From positions 35,199-99,198 of the forward strand of contig NZ_JACBFP010000011.1 of the NCBI RefSeq assembly GCF_021401085.1: DNA of 64,000 bases, written 5' to 3'. This stretch comes from Chryseobacterium sp. R2A-55. GTDB taxonomy: Bacteria > Bacteroidota > Bacteroidia > Flavobacteriales > Weeksellaceae. The position numbers and the translations under genes are program-made. The notes below the pieces were generated by a model that made no database searches, had not been told where the DNA came from, and worked only from the letters and a program-made list of their open reading frames with translations. Positions 18,847 through 30,069 of the stretch are shown piece by piece. Numbering within the stretch: the first letter of the stretch is position 1; every line of letters begins with the position of its first letter.

Positions 18847-19347
18847 CTATGGTTTTCGAAAACTCCACGGTGAAATGGAATTCGGATCGCTCCACAAACC
18901 GAGTTTTTTGCTTTTGGCCAACTCCTCCAATCTTGCGTATTCGGCATCAGAAGAGTATTTCTTAAAATGCCACGCTAATCCGGATTTCAGCATTTCCTTG
19001 TTCACGTTGGTTCCGTCTTCCAGGAAAATTTCTGCAATTATTCTTCCCCTGGAATCAAAATTCCCGTTCTTTCCTCTGCTGATGATGGTTACCATTTTTC
19101 CGAAACATAAATCAGACAGTTTCTCTTTGGATTTTGTTCCAAACGGTTGCCTTTTTTCCGGCGCATCGATATGTTCCAAGCGAATGTTCATCGGGAATTG
19201 GTAATATAGTCCTTCCACGGTGTCGCCATCTTTTACGCCGATGATTTTTAGTTTTAAGGTAACATTGTTTTGTTGCGAAGTCTGAAAAGTTCCTGGAATG
19301 AATGTATTACTCAGGAAAATGAATAGTAGGAAAAGTATTTTCTGCAT
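18847..19347 (-). CDS. Secreted thermonuclease (SNase-family nuclease)
   Basis: 166 residues with a signal peptide (MQKILFLLFIFLSNTFIPG) and a staphylococcal-nuclease OB fold. Catalytic signature residues are present: VKDGDTVEG (Ca-binding Asp and strand), IRLEHIDAPEKRQPFG (Asp/Arg region), and DSRGRIIAEIFLEDGTNVNKEML containing the second active-site Arg. It should cut extracellular or periplasmic nucleic acid. The segment downstream of the stop (18720-18846) is open in another frame but shows no convincing coding pattern. Confidence 0.9.
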   Translation of the reverse strand: MQKILFLLFIFLSNTFIPGTFQTSQQNNVTLKLKIIGVKDGDTVEGLYYQFPMNIRLEHIDAPEKRQPFGTKSKEKLSDLCFGKMVTIISRGKNGNFDSRGRIIAEIFLEDGTNVNKEMLKSGLAWHFKKYSSDAEYARLEELAKSKKLGLWSDPNSISPWSFRKP

Positions 19348-19545
19348 GGTTTGTTTTCTTGGAAGAGCAAGCTACGGAAATTATGTGAATTTTTGGTCAG
19401 GGGGAATTTTCTTTTATAAACGAAAATTTACCTTATTTAACGAGTCTTTCAATTACAAACGATTATTTTGTCAAAATTTAGAATTTTTCATCTAAAAACG
19501 AAAAAATTTATCTTTTGTTGAAAAATCCATCTAGACTAGGAAAAA

Positions 19546-19602
19546 CCTTTCAGCGTTTTGAAAACATCCAGACTTTAGCAAAAGTTCAAAAACGCTGAAA
19601 GG
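19546..19602. repeat. Imperfect inverted repeat, 17-18 nt arms
   Basis: CCTTTCAGCGTTTTGAA (19546-19562) and its near reverse complement TTCAAAAACGCTGAAAGG (19585-19602) differ by one extra A and enclose a 22-nt loop. This is intergenic, without a T-run of its own, and may be a dispersed genomic repeat. Confidence 0.7.
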
Positions 19603-19610
19603 GTATCGAC

Positions 19611-19641
19611 AAAAAAATCCCAACTTCGCAGTCGGGATTTT
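19611..19641 (-). terminator. Rho-independent terminator of the DUF3467 gene
   Basis: On the minus strand TCCCGAC-tgcgaa-GTTGGGA (one G-U pair) is followed by seven T. It lies 45 bp after the stop codon at 19687. Confidence 0.75.
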
Positions 19642-19686
19642 TATTTTAAAAACTTGGCCAAAGCTTGAAACTTTGGTGAAGTTTTA

Positions 19687-19992
19687 TTACGCCTGAACGT
19701 TGTTCTGTCCTAAAACAAATGGCTCAACTTCTTTGATTTCGCCGAATTGTTGCTCGTAGTTTGCGATGTTCTGCTGCAAAGCTGCTAGAACTCTTTTTGC
19801 GTGAAGCGGAGCCAAGATTACTCTTGATCTCACTTTCGCCTGCTGAACTCCCGGCATCAATTGGATGAAATCTACTACAAATTCTGATGGGGAATGGTTG
19901 ACCAAAGCAAGGTTCGCATAAACTCCTGCTGCTACCATTTCGTTCAATTCAATGTTGATGTTGTTTGGATCTTGGTTTTGATTGTTGTCCAT
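19687..19992 (-). CDS. DUF3467 family protein
   Basis: A small soluble 101-residue protein, MDNNQNQDPNNINIELNEMV at the start, with the family motifs GVYANLALVNHSPSEFVVDF and QAKVRSRVILAPLHAKRVL. DUF3467 proteins are cytoplasmic and widespread in Bacteroidetes and other bacteria; no biochemical role is established. It lies 93 bp after rpoC in the same direction, separated by an inverted repeat, so it may be cotranscribed at a lower level. Confidence 0.88.
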   Translation of the reverse strand: MDNNQNQDPNNINIELNEMVAAGVYANLALVNHSPSEFVVDFIQLMPGVQQAKVRSRVILAPLHAKRVLAALQQNIANYEQQFGEIKEVEPFVLGQNNVQA

Positions 19993-20019
19993 TTTTAATT
20001 TTTTTGTTTAAAGTTTAAA

Positions 20020-20076
20020 GTTTAAGGTTTCAGGTTTGCAAATTTAACTTTAAACTTCAAACCTGAAACTTCAAAC
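20020..20076. repeat. Inverted repeat between rpoC and the DUF3467 gene
   Basis: Arms 20020-20038 (GTTTAAGGTTTCAGGTTTG) and 20058-20076 match in 17 of 19 positions. The flanks are low-complexity (aaagtttaaagttta). It could form a stem between rpoC and the next gene, as attenuator or RNA-processing site, or be a dispersed repeat. Confidence 0.6.
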
Positions 20077-20084
20077 AAATTTAT

Positions 20085-23000
20085 TTAGTTGATGTCTTCA
20101 AATTCTTTCTTTGAACCCACGATGATTGTTTGATAGTCTTTAAGACCCGTTCCTGCAGGAATTCTGTGTCCCACGATCACGTTTTCTTTCAGACCGCCAA
20201 GATAATCAACTTTTCCTGAAACTGCTGCCTCGTTCAGAACTTTTGTAGTTTCCTGGAAGGATGCTGCAGACATAAAGGATTTGGTTTGCAACGCGGCTCT
20301 GGTGATACCCTGAAGTACAGGAGTTGCTGTTGCCGGAAGTGCTTCACGAACTTCCACCAAAGCTAAATCTTCACGTTTCAGTTTGGAATTTTCGTCTCTG
20401 AGTTCTCTTGCGGTGATCATTTGTCCCGGTTTGAACTCCTTGGAATCTCCGGCTTCGGTTACCACTTTCAATCCGAAAACTCTGTTATTTTCTTCCAAGA
20501 AATCATATTTGTGTTCCAGCGCACCTTCTAGGAATTGAGTATCTCCTCCGTCCACGATCTCTACTTTGGTCATCATTTGACGAACGATGATTTCGAAATG
20601 TTTGTCGTCGATTTTCACCCCTTGAAGTCGGTACACTTCCTGGATTTCATTCACCAGATATTCTTGAACCGCGGTTGGGCCTTTGATTTTAAGGATATCG
20701 TCTGGCGTGATGGAACCGTCGGAAAGTGGCGAACCAGCTCTCACGAAGTCGTTCTCCTGAACCAAAATCTGGTTGGAAAGTTTCACCAAATATTTGGAGA
20801 TTTCCCCTGTTTTTGCTTCCACGATCAATTCGCGATTACCTCTCTTGATTTTCCCGTAAGAAACTACCCCGTCGATTTCGGTTACTACAGCCGGATTCGA
20901 TGGATTTCTTGCTTCGAACAATTCAGTAACCCTCGGAAGACCACCTGTGATATCCCCAGCTTTTGCAGATTTTCTCGGGATCTTGATCAAGACTTTTCCA
21001 GACTTGATTTTCTCACCGTCATTAACCATCAAGTGGGCTCCAACAGGTAGGTTATAAGCTCTTTGCTCCACACCTTTTGAATCCACCACTTTCAAAGTAG
21101 GAACGGCTTTCTTATTTCTGGATTCAGAAATTACTTTTTCCTCGAAACCGGTTTGTTCGTCGATTTCCAGCTGGAAAGAAGTTCCCTGGATAATGTCTTC
21201 GTATTCTACCTTACCGGCAGTTTCCGCGATGATTACCGCATTGTATGGATCCCATTTTGCGATCGTTTGACCTTTGGATACCTTGTCACCAGATTTCACC
21301 AAAAGTTCGGAACCATAAGGCAAGTTGGTCACCATCAAAGGCGTTCTAGCCGCATTGTCTGCAACCAAACGGAATTCTGTAGAACGTGAAACCACGATTT
21401 CAGCTTTTTTGCCTTCTTCGTTTTCCGAAGTCACGGTTCTTACTTCATCCATTTCCACGATACCGTCTCGTCTTGCAACGATGGAAGGATTTTCTGAGAT
21501 GTTTCCTGCGGTACCTCCTTGGTGGAAGGTTCTCAGCGTCAACTGAGTTCCCGGTTCACCAATGGATTGTGCAGCGATTACTCCCACAGCTTCTCCCATG
21601 TGGATTGGTTTTCCGGTTGCCAAGTTTCTTCCGTAGCATTTTGCACAGATCCCTTTCTTCGCTTCACAAGTTAATGGCGAACGAACTTCAACCACTTCGA
21701 TTCCCGCTTCTTCAATCTGTTTTGCAGTCGCTTCATTAATGATGTTGTCTGCTTCGAGAATGATTTCATCGGTTTCCGGATGGAAGATATCATGAAGTGA
21801 AACCCTACCCAAAATTCTTTCGGAGATTTTCTCTACGATTTCGTCATTTTTCTTCAATGGAGTGATTTCCGTTCCTCTCAAAGTTCCACAATCATCTTCG
21901 GTGATGATTACGTCTTGAGCCACGTCAACCAATCTTCTGGTCAGGTAACCGGCATCTGCCGTTTTCAAGGCGGTATCTGCAAGACCTTTACGGGCACCGT
22001 GAGTGGAGATAAAGTATTCCAAAATGGAAAGACCCTCCTTAAAGTTCGCCACGATCGGGTTTTCAATGATTTCTGCTCCGGTGGAACCAGCTTTTTGTGG
22101 TTTTGCCATCAAACCTCTCATACCGGATAACTGACGGATCTGTTCTTTGGAACCCCTCGCTCCGGAATCCAGCATCATATAAACAGAGTTGAATCCACCT
22201 TGGTCGGTTTTCATTCTGCTCATGATCATCTCCGTTAAACCTGCGTTGGTGTTGGTCCAAACGTCGATCACCTGGTTGTATCTTTCAGTGTCTGTAATCA
22301 GACCCATGTTATAGTTTGCTTTGATTTCATCTACGCTTTCCACCGCAGCGGCAATCATTTTCTTTTTCTCGTCAGGAATCACGATGTCTCCTAATGAGAA
22401 TGAAAGTCCCCCTTTGAATGCATTGGAATAACCAAGATTCTTCATATCATCCAAGAATTTCACGGTGGTTGGGAAATCAGTATCTGCCAAAATTCTACCG
22501 ATGACGTTTCTTAATGATTTTTTAGTCAAAAGCTCATTGATGAAACCAACCTCTTTTGGTACAATTTGGTTGAATAAAATTCTACCCACGGTAGTCTCGA
22601 TCAGTTTGGTTTCCATGACCCCTTCTTCATTTTTTACCGGAAGTTTACATCTTACTTTTGCATTTAAAGATGCTTTACCTTCAGCATAAGCAATTTCCGC
22701 TTCTTCTGGAGAGTAGAAAGCAAGACCTTCACCAACAACTTTCTTGGTTTCCGTAGAATCCAGTTGTTTGGTCATGAAGTAAAGCCCCAAAACCATGTCC
22801 TGAGAAGGAACGGTAATTGGAGAACCGTTTGCCGGGTTCAAAATGTTTTGGGAACCAAGCATCAAGAGTTGTGCTTCCAGAATCGCTTCCGGCCCTAAAG
22901 GTAAGTGCACCGCCATTTGGTCACCATCAAAGTCAGCGTTGAACGCCGTGGTTACCAATGGGTGAAGTTGGATCGCTTTACCCTCGATCATTTTTGGCTG

Positions 23001-24353
23001 GAACGCCTGAATACCAAGTCTGTGAAGTGTAGGTGCCCTGTTCAAAAGTACCGGGTGACCTTTCATCACGTTTTCCAAAATATCGTAAACCACAGGTTCT
23101 TTCCTGTCGATGATACGTTTTGCTGATTTTACGGTTTTAACGATTCCTCTTTCAATCAGTTTTCTGATGATGAACGGTTTGTAAAGTTCCGCCGCCATAT
23201 CTTTAGGAATACCACATTCATGAAGTTGAAGGTTTGGTCCCACGACGATTACCGAACGTGCGGAATAATCCACCCTTTTTCCTAATAGGTTTTGACGGAA
23301 ACGCCCTTGTTTTCCTTTCAATGAATCAGAAAGCGATTTTAATGGTCGGTTGGATTCGGATTTTACCGCGGAAGATTTTCTGGTGTTGTCGAATAGTGAA
23401 TCTACAGATTCCTGCAACATTCTCTTTTCGTTTCTCAAGATTACTTCCGGAGCTTTGATTTCCAAAAGTCTCTTCAAACGGTTGTTTCTAATGATTACCC
23501 TTCTGTAAAGGTCGTTCAAATCCGAAGTCGCGAAACGACCACCATCCAATGGAACGAGTGGTCTCAATTCTGGCGGAATTACCGGAAGAACTCTCATAAT
23601 CATCCATTCGGGACGGTTGATCATTCTTGTATTCGCTCCTCTTAATGCCTCAACAACATTAAGACGCTTTAAGGCTTCTGTTCTTCTTTGTTTTGAAGAT
23701 TCGTTGTGCGCTTTGTGACGAAGGTCGAAAGACAAAGCATCCAGGTCGATTCTTTTCAATAATTCCTCCACCGCTTCCGCTCCCATTTTGGCAACGAATT
23801 TATTCGGGTCGGAATCGTCCAGATATTGGTTTTCGACAGGCAGGGTATCGAGAATATCCAGATATTCTTCCTCCGTTAAAAATTCCATATCATCGAAATC
23901 GGAGCCATCTGCTTTTTTTGCAATTCCGGGTTGGATGACGACATATCTTTCGTAATAGATAATCATATCCAATTTTTTGGAAGGCAGGCCAAGAAGATAA
24001 CCGATTTTGTTCGGCAAAGAACGGAAATACCAGATATGCGCGATTGGGACCACCAAATTGATATGTCCGATTCTTTCTCTACGCACTTTCTTTTCGGTAA
24101 CTTCAACCCCGCATCGGTCGCAAACAATCCCTTTGTAGCGGATTCTTTTGTATTTCCCGCATGCACATTCGTAATCCTTTACCGGACCGAAGATTTTTTC
24201 GCAGAAAAGACCGTCACGCTCAGGTTTGTGCGTTCTGTAGTTGATGGTTTCCGGTTTTAGCACCTCACCTCTTGATTCCTGAAGAATCGATTCGGGAGAA
24301 GCCAGACCGATCGTAATTTTACTGAAATTACTTGTTTTATTTTTATTTGACAT
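20085..24353 (-). CDS. rpoC: DNA-directed RNA polymerase subunit beta'
   Basis: The catalytic large subunit, 1,422 residues, normal for Bacteroidetes. Seen: N-terminal zinc ribbon [20 protein letters not shown], the catalytic Mg-binding motif [15 protein letters not shown], bridge-helix/trigger-loop region ([20 protein letters not shown], then [19 protein letters not shown]), the second zinc-binding cysteines [17 protein letters not shown], and an intact C-terminus. It is normally fused in an operon with rpoB. Here a glycosyltransferase gene and an 80-bp gap with its own -7 box intervene. Confidence 0.99.
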   Translation of the reverse strand: MSNKNKTSNFSKITIGLASPESILQESRGEVLKPETINYRTHKPERDGLFCEKIFGPVKDYECACGKYKRIRYKGIVCDRCGVEVTEKKVRRERIGHINLVVPIAHIWYFRSLPNKIGYLLGLPSKKLDMIIYYERYVVIQPGIAKKADGSDFDDMEFLTEEEYLDILDTLPVENQYLDDSDPNKFVAKMGAEAVEELLKRIDLDALSFDLRHKAHNESSKQRRTEALKRLNVVEALRGANTRMINRPEWMIMRVLPVIPPELRPLVPLDGGRFATSDLNDLYRRVIIRNNRLKRLLEIKAPEVILRNEKRMLQESVDSLFDNTRKSSAVKSESNRPLKSLSDSLKGKQGRFRQNLLGKRVDYSARSVIVVGPNLQLHECGIPKDMAAELYKPFIIRKLIERGIVKTVKSAKRIIDRKEPVVYDILENVMKGHPVLLNRAPTLHRLGIQAFQPKMIEGKAIQLHPLVTTAFNADFDGDQMAVHLPLGPEAILEAQLLMLGSQNILNPANGSPITVPSQDMVLGLYFMTKQLDSTETKKVVGEGLAFYSPEEAEIAYAEGKASLNAKVRCKLPVKNEEGVMETKLIETTVGRILFNQIVPKEVGFINELLTKKSLRNVIGRILADTDFPTTVKFLDDMKNLGYSNAFKGGLSFSLGDIVIPDEKKKMIAAAVESVDEIKANYNMGLITDTERYNQVIDVWTNTNAGLTEMIMSRMKTDQGGFNSVYMMLDSGARGSKEQIRQLSGMRGLMAKPQKAGSTGAEIIENPIVANFKEGLSILEYFISTHGARKGLADTALKTADAGYLTRRLVDVAQDVIITEDDCGTLRGTEITPLKKNDEIVEKISERILGRVSLHDIFHPETDEIILEADNIINEATAKQIEEAGIEVVEVRSPLTCEAKKGICAKCYGRNLATGKPIHMGEAVGVIAAQSIGEPGTQLTLRTFHQGGTAGNISENPSIVARRDGIVEMDEVRTVTSENEEGKKAEIVVSRSTEFRLVADNAARTPLMVTNLPYGSELLVKSGDKVSKGQTIAKWDPYNAVIIAETAGKVEYEDIIQGTSFQLEIDEQTGFEEKVISESRNKKAVPTLKVVDSKGVEQRAYNLPVGAHLMVNDGEKIKSGKVLIKIPRKSAKAGDITGGLPRVTELFEARNPSNPAVVTEIDGVVSYGKIKRGNRELIVEAKTGEISKYLVKLSNQILVQENDFVRAGSPLSDGSITPDDILKIKGPTAVQEYLVNEIQEVYRLQGVKIDDKHFEIIVRQMMTKVEIVDGGDTQFLEGALEHKYDFLEENNRVFGLKVVTEAGDSKEFKPGQMITARELRDENSKLKREDLALVEVREALPATATPVLQGITRAALQTKSFMSAASFQETTKVLNEAAVSGKVDYLGGLKENVIVGHRIPAGTGLKDYQTIIVGSKKEFEDIN

Positions 24354-24402
24354 AATATTAATTTTCAGGTTGTTGATGATTTAAAGCTTGTAATATGCAG
24401 CT

Positions 24403-24410
24403 CAAATTTA
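24403..24410 (-). promoter_or_regulatory. -7 box (TAAATTTG) upstream of rpoC
   Basis: An exact TAnnTTTG match on the minus strand 49 bp before the rpoC ATG, in the gap after the inserted glycosyltransferase gene. No TTG at the standard -33 distance. It would let rpoC be expressed independently of rpoB. Confidence 0.4.
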
Positions 24411-24433
24411 AAGTTTCTGACAGTTAAAAATTT

Positions 24434-25684
24434 CTATTGTTTTTTAATATCCTCTATAAGGTATTGATGTTTTACTAATTCAATATATTCCTTTGCAGAT
24501 TCGGTCATCCAATCCATTTTGTCTGGCGCAAGTTTACCTTCGATGACAAATTCTAGGATGCCCACATTGTTATTCATCCACGGTAACAGGTAATAATTTA
24601 AGCCGCCTTTGTATTCTTTTTGATGATGGAAACTTTTTCCCGCATCAGTTTGAAATACCAAGTTGTAACTTAAGAAATAATACAGTGGCGTCAACAGAAT
24701 TAATGGTTTCAATAATCTCATCGAATTAAATTTGCTTTCAGTTTTTATGATTCCATAATATACGAAAACGAACAAAATGACGTAGGAAATGATAAAGTAT
24801 ACATAATTATCACTTACTGCGTAAAATGTGGCAAACCCCAAATTAAAAAGGACAGATGCCATTAATACGATGAGCAACTTTTGCTCCTCTTTCCACATTC
24901 TGATTATACCCAAAATGATGAAAGGTGTTAAAAACCAAAAGTTATATATTAAATATCCTATCGACTTCAAAATATCTTTAAAATACTGCGCAATGCTTTT
25001 ACTTAAAGTATCTTTCACCCAAACCGAATCTGTTCTAAGAACCTGATTAGACCCCACTGTCTGTATATGATTAACAATGTAAATCAATACAAAAAATGAA
25101 AATGAAGAAAGCAGCGGTATGAAAGCAGCCCATTTGTTTTCTTTAAACTTCAGGAGTGCAAATACACCTAAACATGGCAGCAACATAATATTTTGAATAT
25201 GCGATCCAAAACTTATTCCTAATAATATTCCCGTAATCCAATAGTATTTCACCAAGCCTGTTTTTATACTTTTAATTAAATAAATGTAAAACAGCATGAT
25301 AAATACGGCATTGAAAGTGTACATTTCCAGATTAGTCGCGTTTCTCCAAAAGGTGAAACTCAATCCGAAAGCAACCGTAATCCAAATTGACCATTTCTTG
25401 GAACCCCCTATTTCCTTAAGCAAATTATACATTAATGAAATGCATAATGCAGCCGTGAAAACAGAAATGAACCTTCCAATTTCTATACTTGTCACAAATG
25501 GAAATATTTTTTTAAGCAATATTCCAAAATTGTAGTAGAGAAAATGCGAAATGGCTGTAATGGTAGTGACCCACTCCCCTTTTTCAAAGGCAGTGACAAA
25601 TCCGATGCAGTCTCCAAAAGGAACCTTTGTAAAACTTGTGAAGTAATACAAAAGGAAAAACACTATGAACAGGATATATTTCAT
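24434..25684 (-). CDS. GT-C-type membrane glycosyltransferase (DUF2723/TMEM260-like) inserted between rpoB and rpoC
   Basis: 416 residues with about ten membrane segments. The first extracytoplasmic loop has an acidic residue (VPFGDCIGFVTAFEKGEW), and the protein reads like Bacteroidetes DUF2723 proteins (FWRNATNLEMYTFNAVFIM, GISFGSHIQNIMLLPC), thought to be O-mannosyltransferase-like. It would glycosylate proteins or lipids outside the inner membrane. The codon use is visibly more AT-rich than that of the flanking polymerase genes, which suggests later insertion. It lies 57 bp after rpoB. Exact activity unknown. Confidence 0.75.
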   Translation of the reverse strand: MKYILFIVFFLLYYFTSFTKVPFGDCIGFVTAFEKGEWVTTITAISHFLYYNFGILLKKIFPFVTSIEIGRFISVFTAALCISLMYNLLKEIGGSKKWSIWITVAFGLSFTFWRNATNLEMYTFNAVFIMLFYIYLIKSIKTGLVKYYWITGILLGISFGSHIQNIMLLPCLGVFALLKFKENKWAAFIPLLSSFSFFVLIYIVNHIQTVGSNQVLRTDSVWVKDTLSKSIAQYFKDILKSIGYLIYNFWFLTPFIILGIIRMWKEEQKLLIVLMASVLFNLGFATFYAVSDNYVYFIISYVILFVFVYYGIIKTESKFNSMRLLKPLILLTPLYYFLSYNLVFQTDAGKSFHHQKEYKGGLNYYLLPWMNNNVGILEFVIEGKLAPDKMDWMTESAKEYIELVKHQYLIEDIKKQ

Positions 25685-25741
25685 TAAAAAAATTAAGAAA
25701 CTCAGACTGTCAAAAGACTTTCTAAAGCCATTTTAACAAAT

Positions 25742-28700
25742 TTATTCTTCCAAGCGAACGTCTAATCCAAGACCTTGTAACTCGTGAAGCAATACGTTGA
25801 AGGATTCCGGAATACCTGGTTCAGGCATTGCTTCACCTTTTGCAATTGCTTCGTAAGTTTTCGCTCTTCCAATCACGTCATCAGATTTCACGGTCAAGAT
25901 TTCTCGTAAAATATTTGATGCCCCGAACGCTTCAAGCGCCCAAACTTCCATCTCCCCGAAACGCTGTCCACCGAATTGCGCTTTACCACCGAGTGGTTGC
26001 TGCGTAATCAATGAATAAGGACCGATGGAACGTGCGTGCATTTTATCATCCACCATGTGACCGAGTTTCAGCATATAGATTACGCCCACAGTCGCCGGCT
26101 GAGAAAACCTTTCACCGGTTCCACCATCGTAAAGATAGGTGCTTCCGTATCTTGGAAGTCCTGCTTTGTCGGTGTATTCGTTGATTTCTTCCAGTTCGGC
26201 ACCATCAAAAATCGGCGTTGCGAATTTCAATCCTAATTTCTGACCTGCCCAACCAAGAACGGTTTCATAAATCTGGCCGATGTTCATACGTGAAGGTACA
26301 CCAAGTGGATTCAACACAATGTCAACCGGAGTCCCATCTTCCAGGAACGGCATGTCTTCCTCGCGAACGATTCTTGATACGATACCTTTGTTTCCGTGAC
26401 GACCCGCCATTTTATCACCAACGTTCAGTTTACGTTTTTTAGCGATATATACCTTAGCCAATTTAATGATTCCTGCCGGAAGTTCGTCCCCGATTGAAAT
26501 TGCGAATTTCTCACGGTTTTTCACACCCATGATGTCATTGTACTTGATTTTGTAGTTGTGGATTAATTGCTTGATTAATTCGTTTTTATCAGCATCCACC
26601 GTCCAATCAGCACCGCTTACGTTGACGTAATCTTCAACGCTTTGAAGCAATTTAGTTGTAAACTTCACTCCTTTTCCGATGATTTCTTCGTTAAGGTCGT
26701 TATTCACCCCTTGAGAAGTTTTACCGTTTACCAGAGTTCCCAGTTTTTCAAGGAGCGTGTTTCTCAAATCGTCGAATTTCGCTTTGTAAGTGTTTTCGAT
26801 TTCTTCAAGTTTCAGTTTCTCTTCGGTTCTTTTCTTTTTATCTTTAATATTTCTGGAGAACAATTTTTTGTTGATCACAACACCTCTCAATGATGAATCT
26901 GCTTTCAGGGAAGCATCTTTCACATCACCGGCTTTGTCACCGAAAATCGCTCTCAACAGTTTTTCTTCAGGAGTTGGGTCGGATTCCCCTTTTGGCGTAA
27001 TTTTACCAATCATGATGTCGCCAGGTTTCACTTCCGCACCGATTCTGATCATTCCGTTTTCGTCCAGATCTTTGGTAGCTTCTTCAGAAACGTTTGGAAT
27101 ATCTGAGGTCAATTCTTCCATACCCAATTTGGTATCGCGGACTTCCAAAGAATATTCATCCACGTGGATGGAAGTAAACCAGTCCTCACGAACTACTTTT
27201 TCGCTGATCACGATGGCGTCCTCAAAGTTGTACCCTTTCCAAGGCATGAATGCAACCACACAGTTTCTACCCAAAGCCAGTTCTCCGTTTTCGGTTGCAT
27301 AACCGTCACATAGAACCTGACCTTTCACCACTTTGTCACCCACTCTTACGTTTGGTCTCAAAGTAATCGTGGTAGATTGGTTGGTTTTTCTGAATTTGGT
27401 CAATTTGTAAGATTTCGTAGCAGATTCGAATGATACCAAATCATCATCTTCGCTTCTTTCATATTTAATGGTGATGGTATCTGCATCCACATACTCCACC
27501 ACACCGTTTCCTTCCGCATTGATCAACACTCTGGAATCTCTTGCCACCTGTTTTTCAAGACCTGTTCCCACAATCGGAGCTTGTGGCTTCAATAATGGAA
27601 CCGCTTGACGCATCATGTTCGATCCCATCAACGCACGGTTCGCATCGTCATGTTCAAGGAATGTAATCAATGAAGCGGAAATACCGGAAATCTGGTTGGG
27701 TGCCACATCGATCAAGTTCACTTCAGTGGGTTCAACAACCGGATAATCCCCATCCAAACGAGCAATAACCCTTTCAGTAGAGATGGTTCCATCGTCTTCC
27801 ATTTCCACGTTTGCCTGAGCGATAACCTTGTCCTCTTCATCTTCGGCATTAAGGAAAATTGGTGCGCTCTTTAGATCTACTTTTCCATCTTTTACTTTTC
27901 TGTATGGAGTTTCAATGAATCCTAAGTTGTTGATTTTCGCGTAGATACCCAATGAAGAAATCAAACCGATGTTTGGTCCTTCCGGAGTTTCAATCGGACA
28001 AATTCTTCCGTAGTGTGTGTGGTGAACGTCACGCACCTCAAAACCTGCTCTTTCTCTGGAAAGTCCACCAGGTCCTAAAGCGGAAAGTCTCCTCTTGTGA
28101 GTGATTTCCGAAAGTGGGTTGGTTTGGTCCATGAACTGTGACAACTGGTTGGTTCCGAAGAAAGAGTTGATCACCGATGTCAAAGTTTTGGCATTAACCA
28201 AGTCGATTGGCGTAAAGATTTCGTTATCTCTAACGTTCATTCTTTCACGGATTGTTCTGGCAATTCTGGAAAGACCAACACCGAACTGACCCGCCAATTG
28301 CTCACCAACAGTCTTGATTCTTCTGTTGGACAAGTGGTCGATATCGTCAACTTCTGCTTTGGAGTTCACCAATTCGATTAAGTGACGAACAATGGAGATA
28401 ATATCTTCCTTGGTTAAAACTTCCGTTTTTTCAGGAATATTTAACCCTAATTTTTTGTTCAGTCTGTAACGTCCTACTTCACCTAATGAGTATCTCTGCT
28501 CAGAGAAGAATAATTTTTCAATAATTCCTCTTGCTGTTTCCTCATCTGGCGGATCAGCGTTTCTCAACTGACGGTAAATATATTCTACGGCCTCTTTTTC
28601 AGAGTTGGTAGGGTCTTTTTGCAAAGTATTCTGGATGATGGAGAACTCATTTGAATTTTCTTTGTGGATCAGGATGGATTTCACACCCGCTTCCAAAATC

Positions 28701-29569
28701 AAATCCAAATGCTCTTTTTCCAGAACAGTTTCTCTATCCAAGATGATTTCGTTTCTTTCAATGGAAACTACTTCACCTGTATCTTCATCCACGAAATCTT
28801 CGAACCAGGTGTTCAAAACTCTCGCGGCCAAAGTTCTTCCCTCCACTTTTTTCAATGCTGCCTTAGAAACTTTCACTTCTTCAGCAAGGTCGAAAATTTG
28901 AAGGATATCTTTATCGGATTCGTATCCGATTGCTCTAAGCAAAGTGGTCAACGGTAATTTTTTCTTACGATCGATGTAAGCATACATTACGTTGTTGATG
29001 TCGGTAGTAAATTCCATCCAGGATCCTTTGAAAGGGATGATTCTGGAATAATACAGTTTGGTTCCATTGGCGTGATAAGTTTGACCAAAGAATACACCCG
29101 GAGAACGGTGTAGCTGTGTCACGATTACACGTTCAGCACCATTAATAATGAATGATCCGGAAGGAGTCATGTAAGGAACCGGACCTAAATAAACATCCTG
29201 CACCACGGTTTGGAAATCTTCGTGTTCCGGATCGGTACAGTATAATTTAAGTCGGGCTTTCAAAGGAACCGAATAAGTCAGTCCTCTTTCCACACACTCG
29301 TCAATCGAGTAGCGCGGTGAATCAACCAGGTAATCCAGGAATTCCAAAACGAATTGGTTTCTGGAGTCGGTGATTGGGAAATTTTCTTCAAAGGTTTTGT
29401 AGAGTGTTTCATTAACTCTATTTTCCGGAAGGGTGTCCAACTGGAAAAACTCTTTGAATGACTGGATCTGAATGTCCAAAAAGTCAGGGGTTTCAATTTT
29501 TCCTTTCACTGCGGAAAAATTGATTCTTTCGCTCGGCTGAATTTTTGCGACTGCTTTAGATTTACTCAT
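25742..29569 (-). CDS. rpoB: DNA-directed RNA polymerase subunit beta
   Basis: The start is at the ATG at 29569 ([18 protein letters not shown]), giving 1,275 residues. The frame is open upstream to 29629, but that extension is not conserved-looking. The rifampicin pocket is wild type: [30 protein letters not shown] has the Asp, His and Ser that mutate in resistant strains. Other blocks: [65 protein letters not shown] and the C-terminal [19 protein letters not shown]. The usual rplL is not upstream; transcription starts from a distant promoter. Confidence 0.99.
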   Translation of the reverse strand: MSKSKAVAKIQPSERINFSAVKGKIETPDFLDIQIQSFKEFFQLDTLPENRVNETLYKTFEENFPITDSRNQFVLEFLDYLVDSPRYSIDECVERGLTYSVPLKARLKLYCTDPEHEDFQTVVQDVYLGPVPYMTPSGSFIINGAERVIVTQLHRSPGVFFGQTYHANGTKLYYSRIIPFKGSWMEFTTDINNVMYAYIDRKKKLPLTTLLRAIGYESDKDILQIFDLAEEVKVSKAALKKVEGRTLAARVLNTWFEDFVDEDTGEVVSIERNEIILDRETVLEKEHLDLILEAGVKSILIHKENSNEFSIIQNTLQKDPTNSEKEAVEYIYRQLRNADPPDEETARGIIEKLFFSEQRYSLGEVGRYRLNKKLGLNIPEKTEVLTKEDIISIVRHLIELVNSKAEVDDIDHLSNRRIKTVGEQLAGQFGVGLSRIARTIRERMNVRDNEIFTPIDLVNAKTLTSVINSFFGTNQLSQFMDQTNPLSEITHKRRLSALGPGGLSRERAGFEVRDVHHTHYGRICPIETPEGPNIGLISSLGIYAKINNLGFIETPYRKVKDGKVDLKSAPIFLNAEDEEDKVIAQANVEMEDDGTISTERVIARLDGDYPVVEPTEVNLIDVAPNQISGISASLITFLEHDDANRALMGSNMMRQAVPLLKPQAPIVGTGLEKQVARDSRVLINAEGNGVVEYVDADTITIKYERSEDDDLVSFESATKSYKLTKFRKTNQSTTITLRPNVRVGDKVVKGQVLCDGYATENGELALGRNCVVAFMPWKGYNFEDAIVISEKVVREDWFTSIHVDEYSLEVRDTKLGMEELTSDIPNVSEEATKDLDENGMIRIGAEVKPGDIMIGKITPKGESDPTPEEKLLRAIFGDKAGDVKDASLKADSSLRGVVINKKLFSRNIKDKKKRTEEKLKLEEIENTYKAKFDDLRNTLLEKLGTLVNGKTSQGVNNDLNEEIIGKGVKFTTKLLQSVEDYVNVSGADWTVDADKNELIKQLIHNYKIKYNDIMGVKNREKFAISIGDELPAGIIKLAKVYIAKKRKLNVGDKMAGRHGNKGIVSRIVREEDMPFLEDGTPVDIVLNPLGVPSRMNIGQIYETVLGWAGQKLGLKFATPIFDGAELEEINEYTDKAGLPRYGSTYLYDGGTGERFSQPATVGVIYMLKLGHMVDDKMHARSIGPYSLITQQPLGGKAQFGGQRFGEMEVWALEAFGASNILREILTVKSDDVIGRAKTYEAIAKGEAMPEPGIPESFNVLLHELQGLGLDVRLEE

Positions 29570-30069
29570 AAAAAAGATTAAGAATAATGGGGTTAAAAAA
29601 TATTTTCCCGCCTTCGCGGACATGGGCAAAAATATCAGAGTAGACCAATAGAGGAAAAAGAAAAGAGAATAGACTTACTTAAGTTGGCGCTTACGTTTTG
29701 AAAACAGTGAGTTTTTGTCTTTTTTCCTTGTTCTTTTATCTCAAAATCTTCTCTAACTGCAACGCCGGTATATCTTTTCACGGAGTAGTGCAAAATATTT
29801 TTTGGGTTCCTGTTTGACATCCATAAAAGACGAAATCAGCATCAAACACAAAACCTCCTTCATCATCATGAAAGAGTTGGTTTTCAATATTTTACTAATT
29901 TAAGAACAATTACTAGCGCCAAAAGGACTGCAAATGTACAATAATTTTAAACGTTGAGCAAATCACTAAGCAATTGATTTGCTTAAAGTTTTGTTAATTA
30001 TTTACCGCGGATTTCGATTTTTTGTCAGCAAAAAACGTTGATTAAAAAAGAAGTAAAAAGCTTTGATTT
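29570..30069. other. 500-bp intergenic region: long rpoB leader
   Basis: The stretch holds the rpoB promoter (29931-29961) and about 355 nt between it and the rpoB start codon. A 61-codon frame (29635-29820) inside the leader has no ribosome-binding site or recognisable product and is not called. No classical terminator/antiterminator pair could be seen by eye. The remaining 108 bp on the right side end at the DUF3857 gene stop. Confidence 0.55.
29931..29961 (-). promoter_or_regulatory. Bacteroidetes-type promoter of rpoB
   Basis: On the minus strand TTG (29961-29959), a 20-nt spacer and TACATTTG (29938-29931) match the phylum consensus exactly. It is the only full match in the 500-bp gap and implies an approximately 355-nt untranslated leader. 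Confidence 0.7.

Larger units (their letters stand above)
19348..19686. other. 339-bp intergenic region with inverted repeat and terminator
   Basis: No gene is seen. It contains a 17/18-nt inverted repeat with one bulged base (19546-19562 and 19585-19602) and the terminator of the DUF3467 gene (19611-19641). The remainder is AT-rich promoter-side DNA of the thermonuclease gene. Confidence 0.6.

Noticed and set aside
18708..18947. 79-codon minus-strand frame overlapping the thermonuclease end
   Set aside because: It overlaps the real gene in another frame and its Cys/Phe-rich translation has no protein-like pattern; treated as chance.
25742..29569. Rifampicin- or (2472-2885) streptomycin-resistance alleles
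   Set aside because: The residues that mutate in resistant strains are wild type in both rpoB and rpsL.
29570..29629. 20-residue N-terminal extension of RpoB
   Set aside because: [18 protein letters not shown] is the normal Bacteroidetes start; the upstream residues are not RpoB-like.
29635..29820. 61-codon frame in the rpoB leader
   Set aside because: No ribosome-binding signal, no recognisable product, and a composition like the surrounding non-coding DNA; kept only as a note in the leader region.
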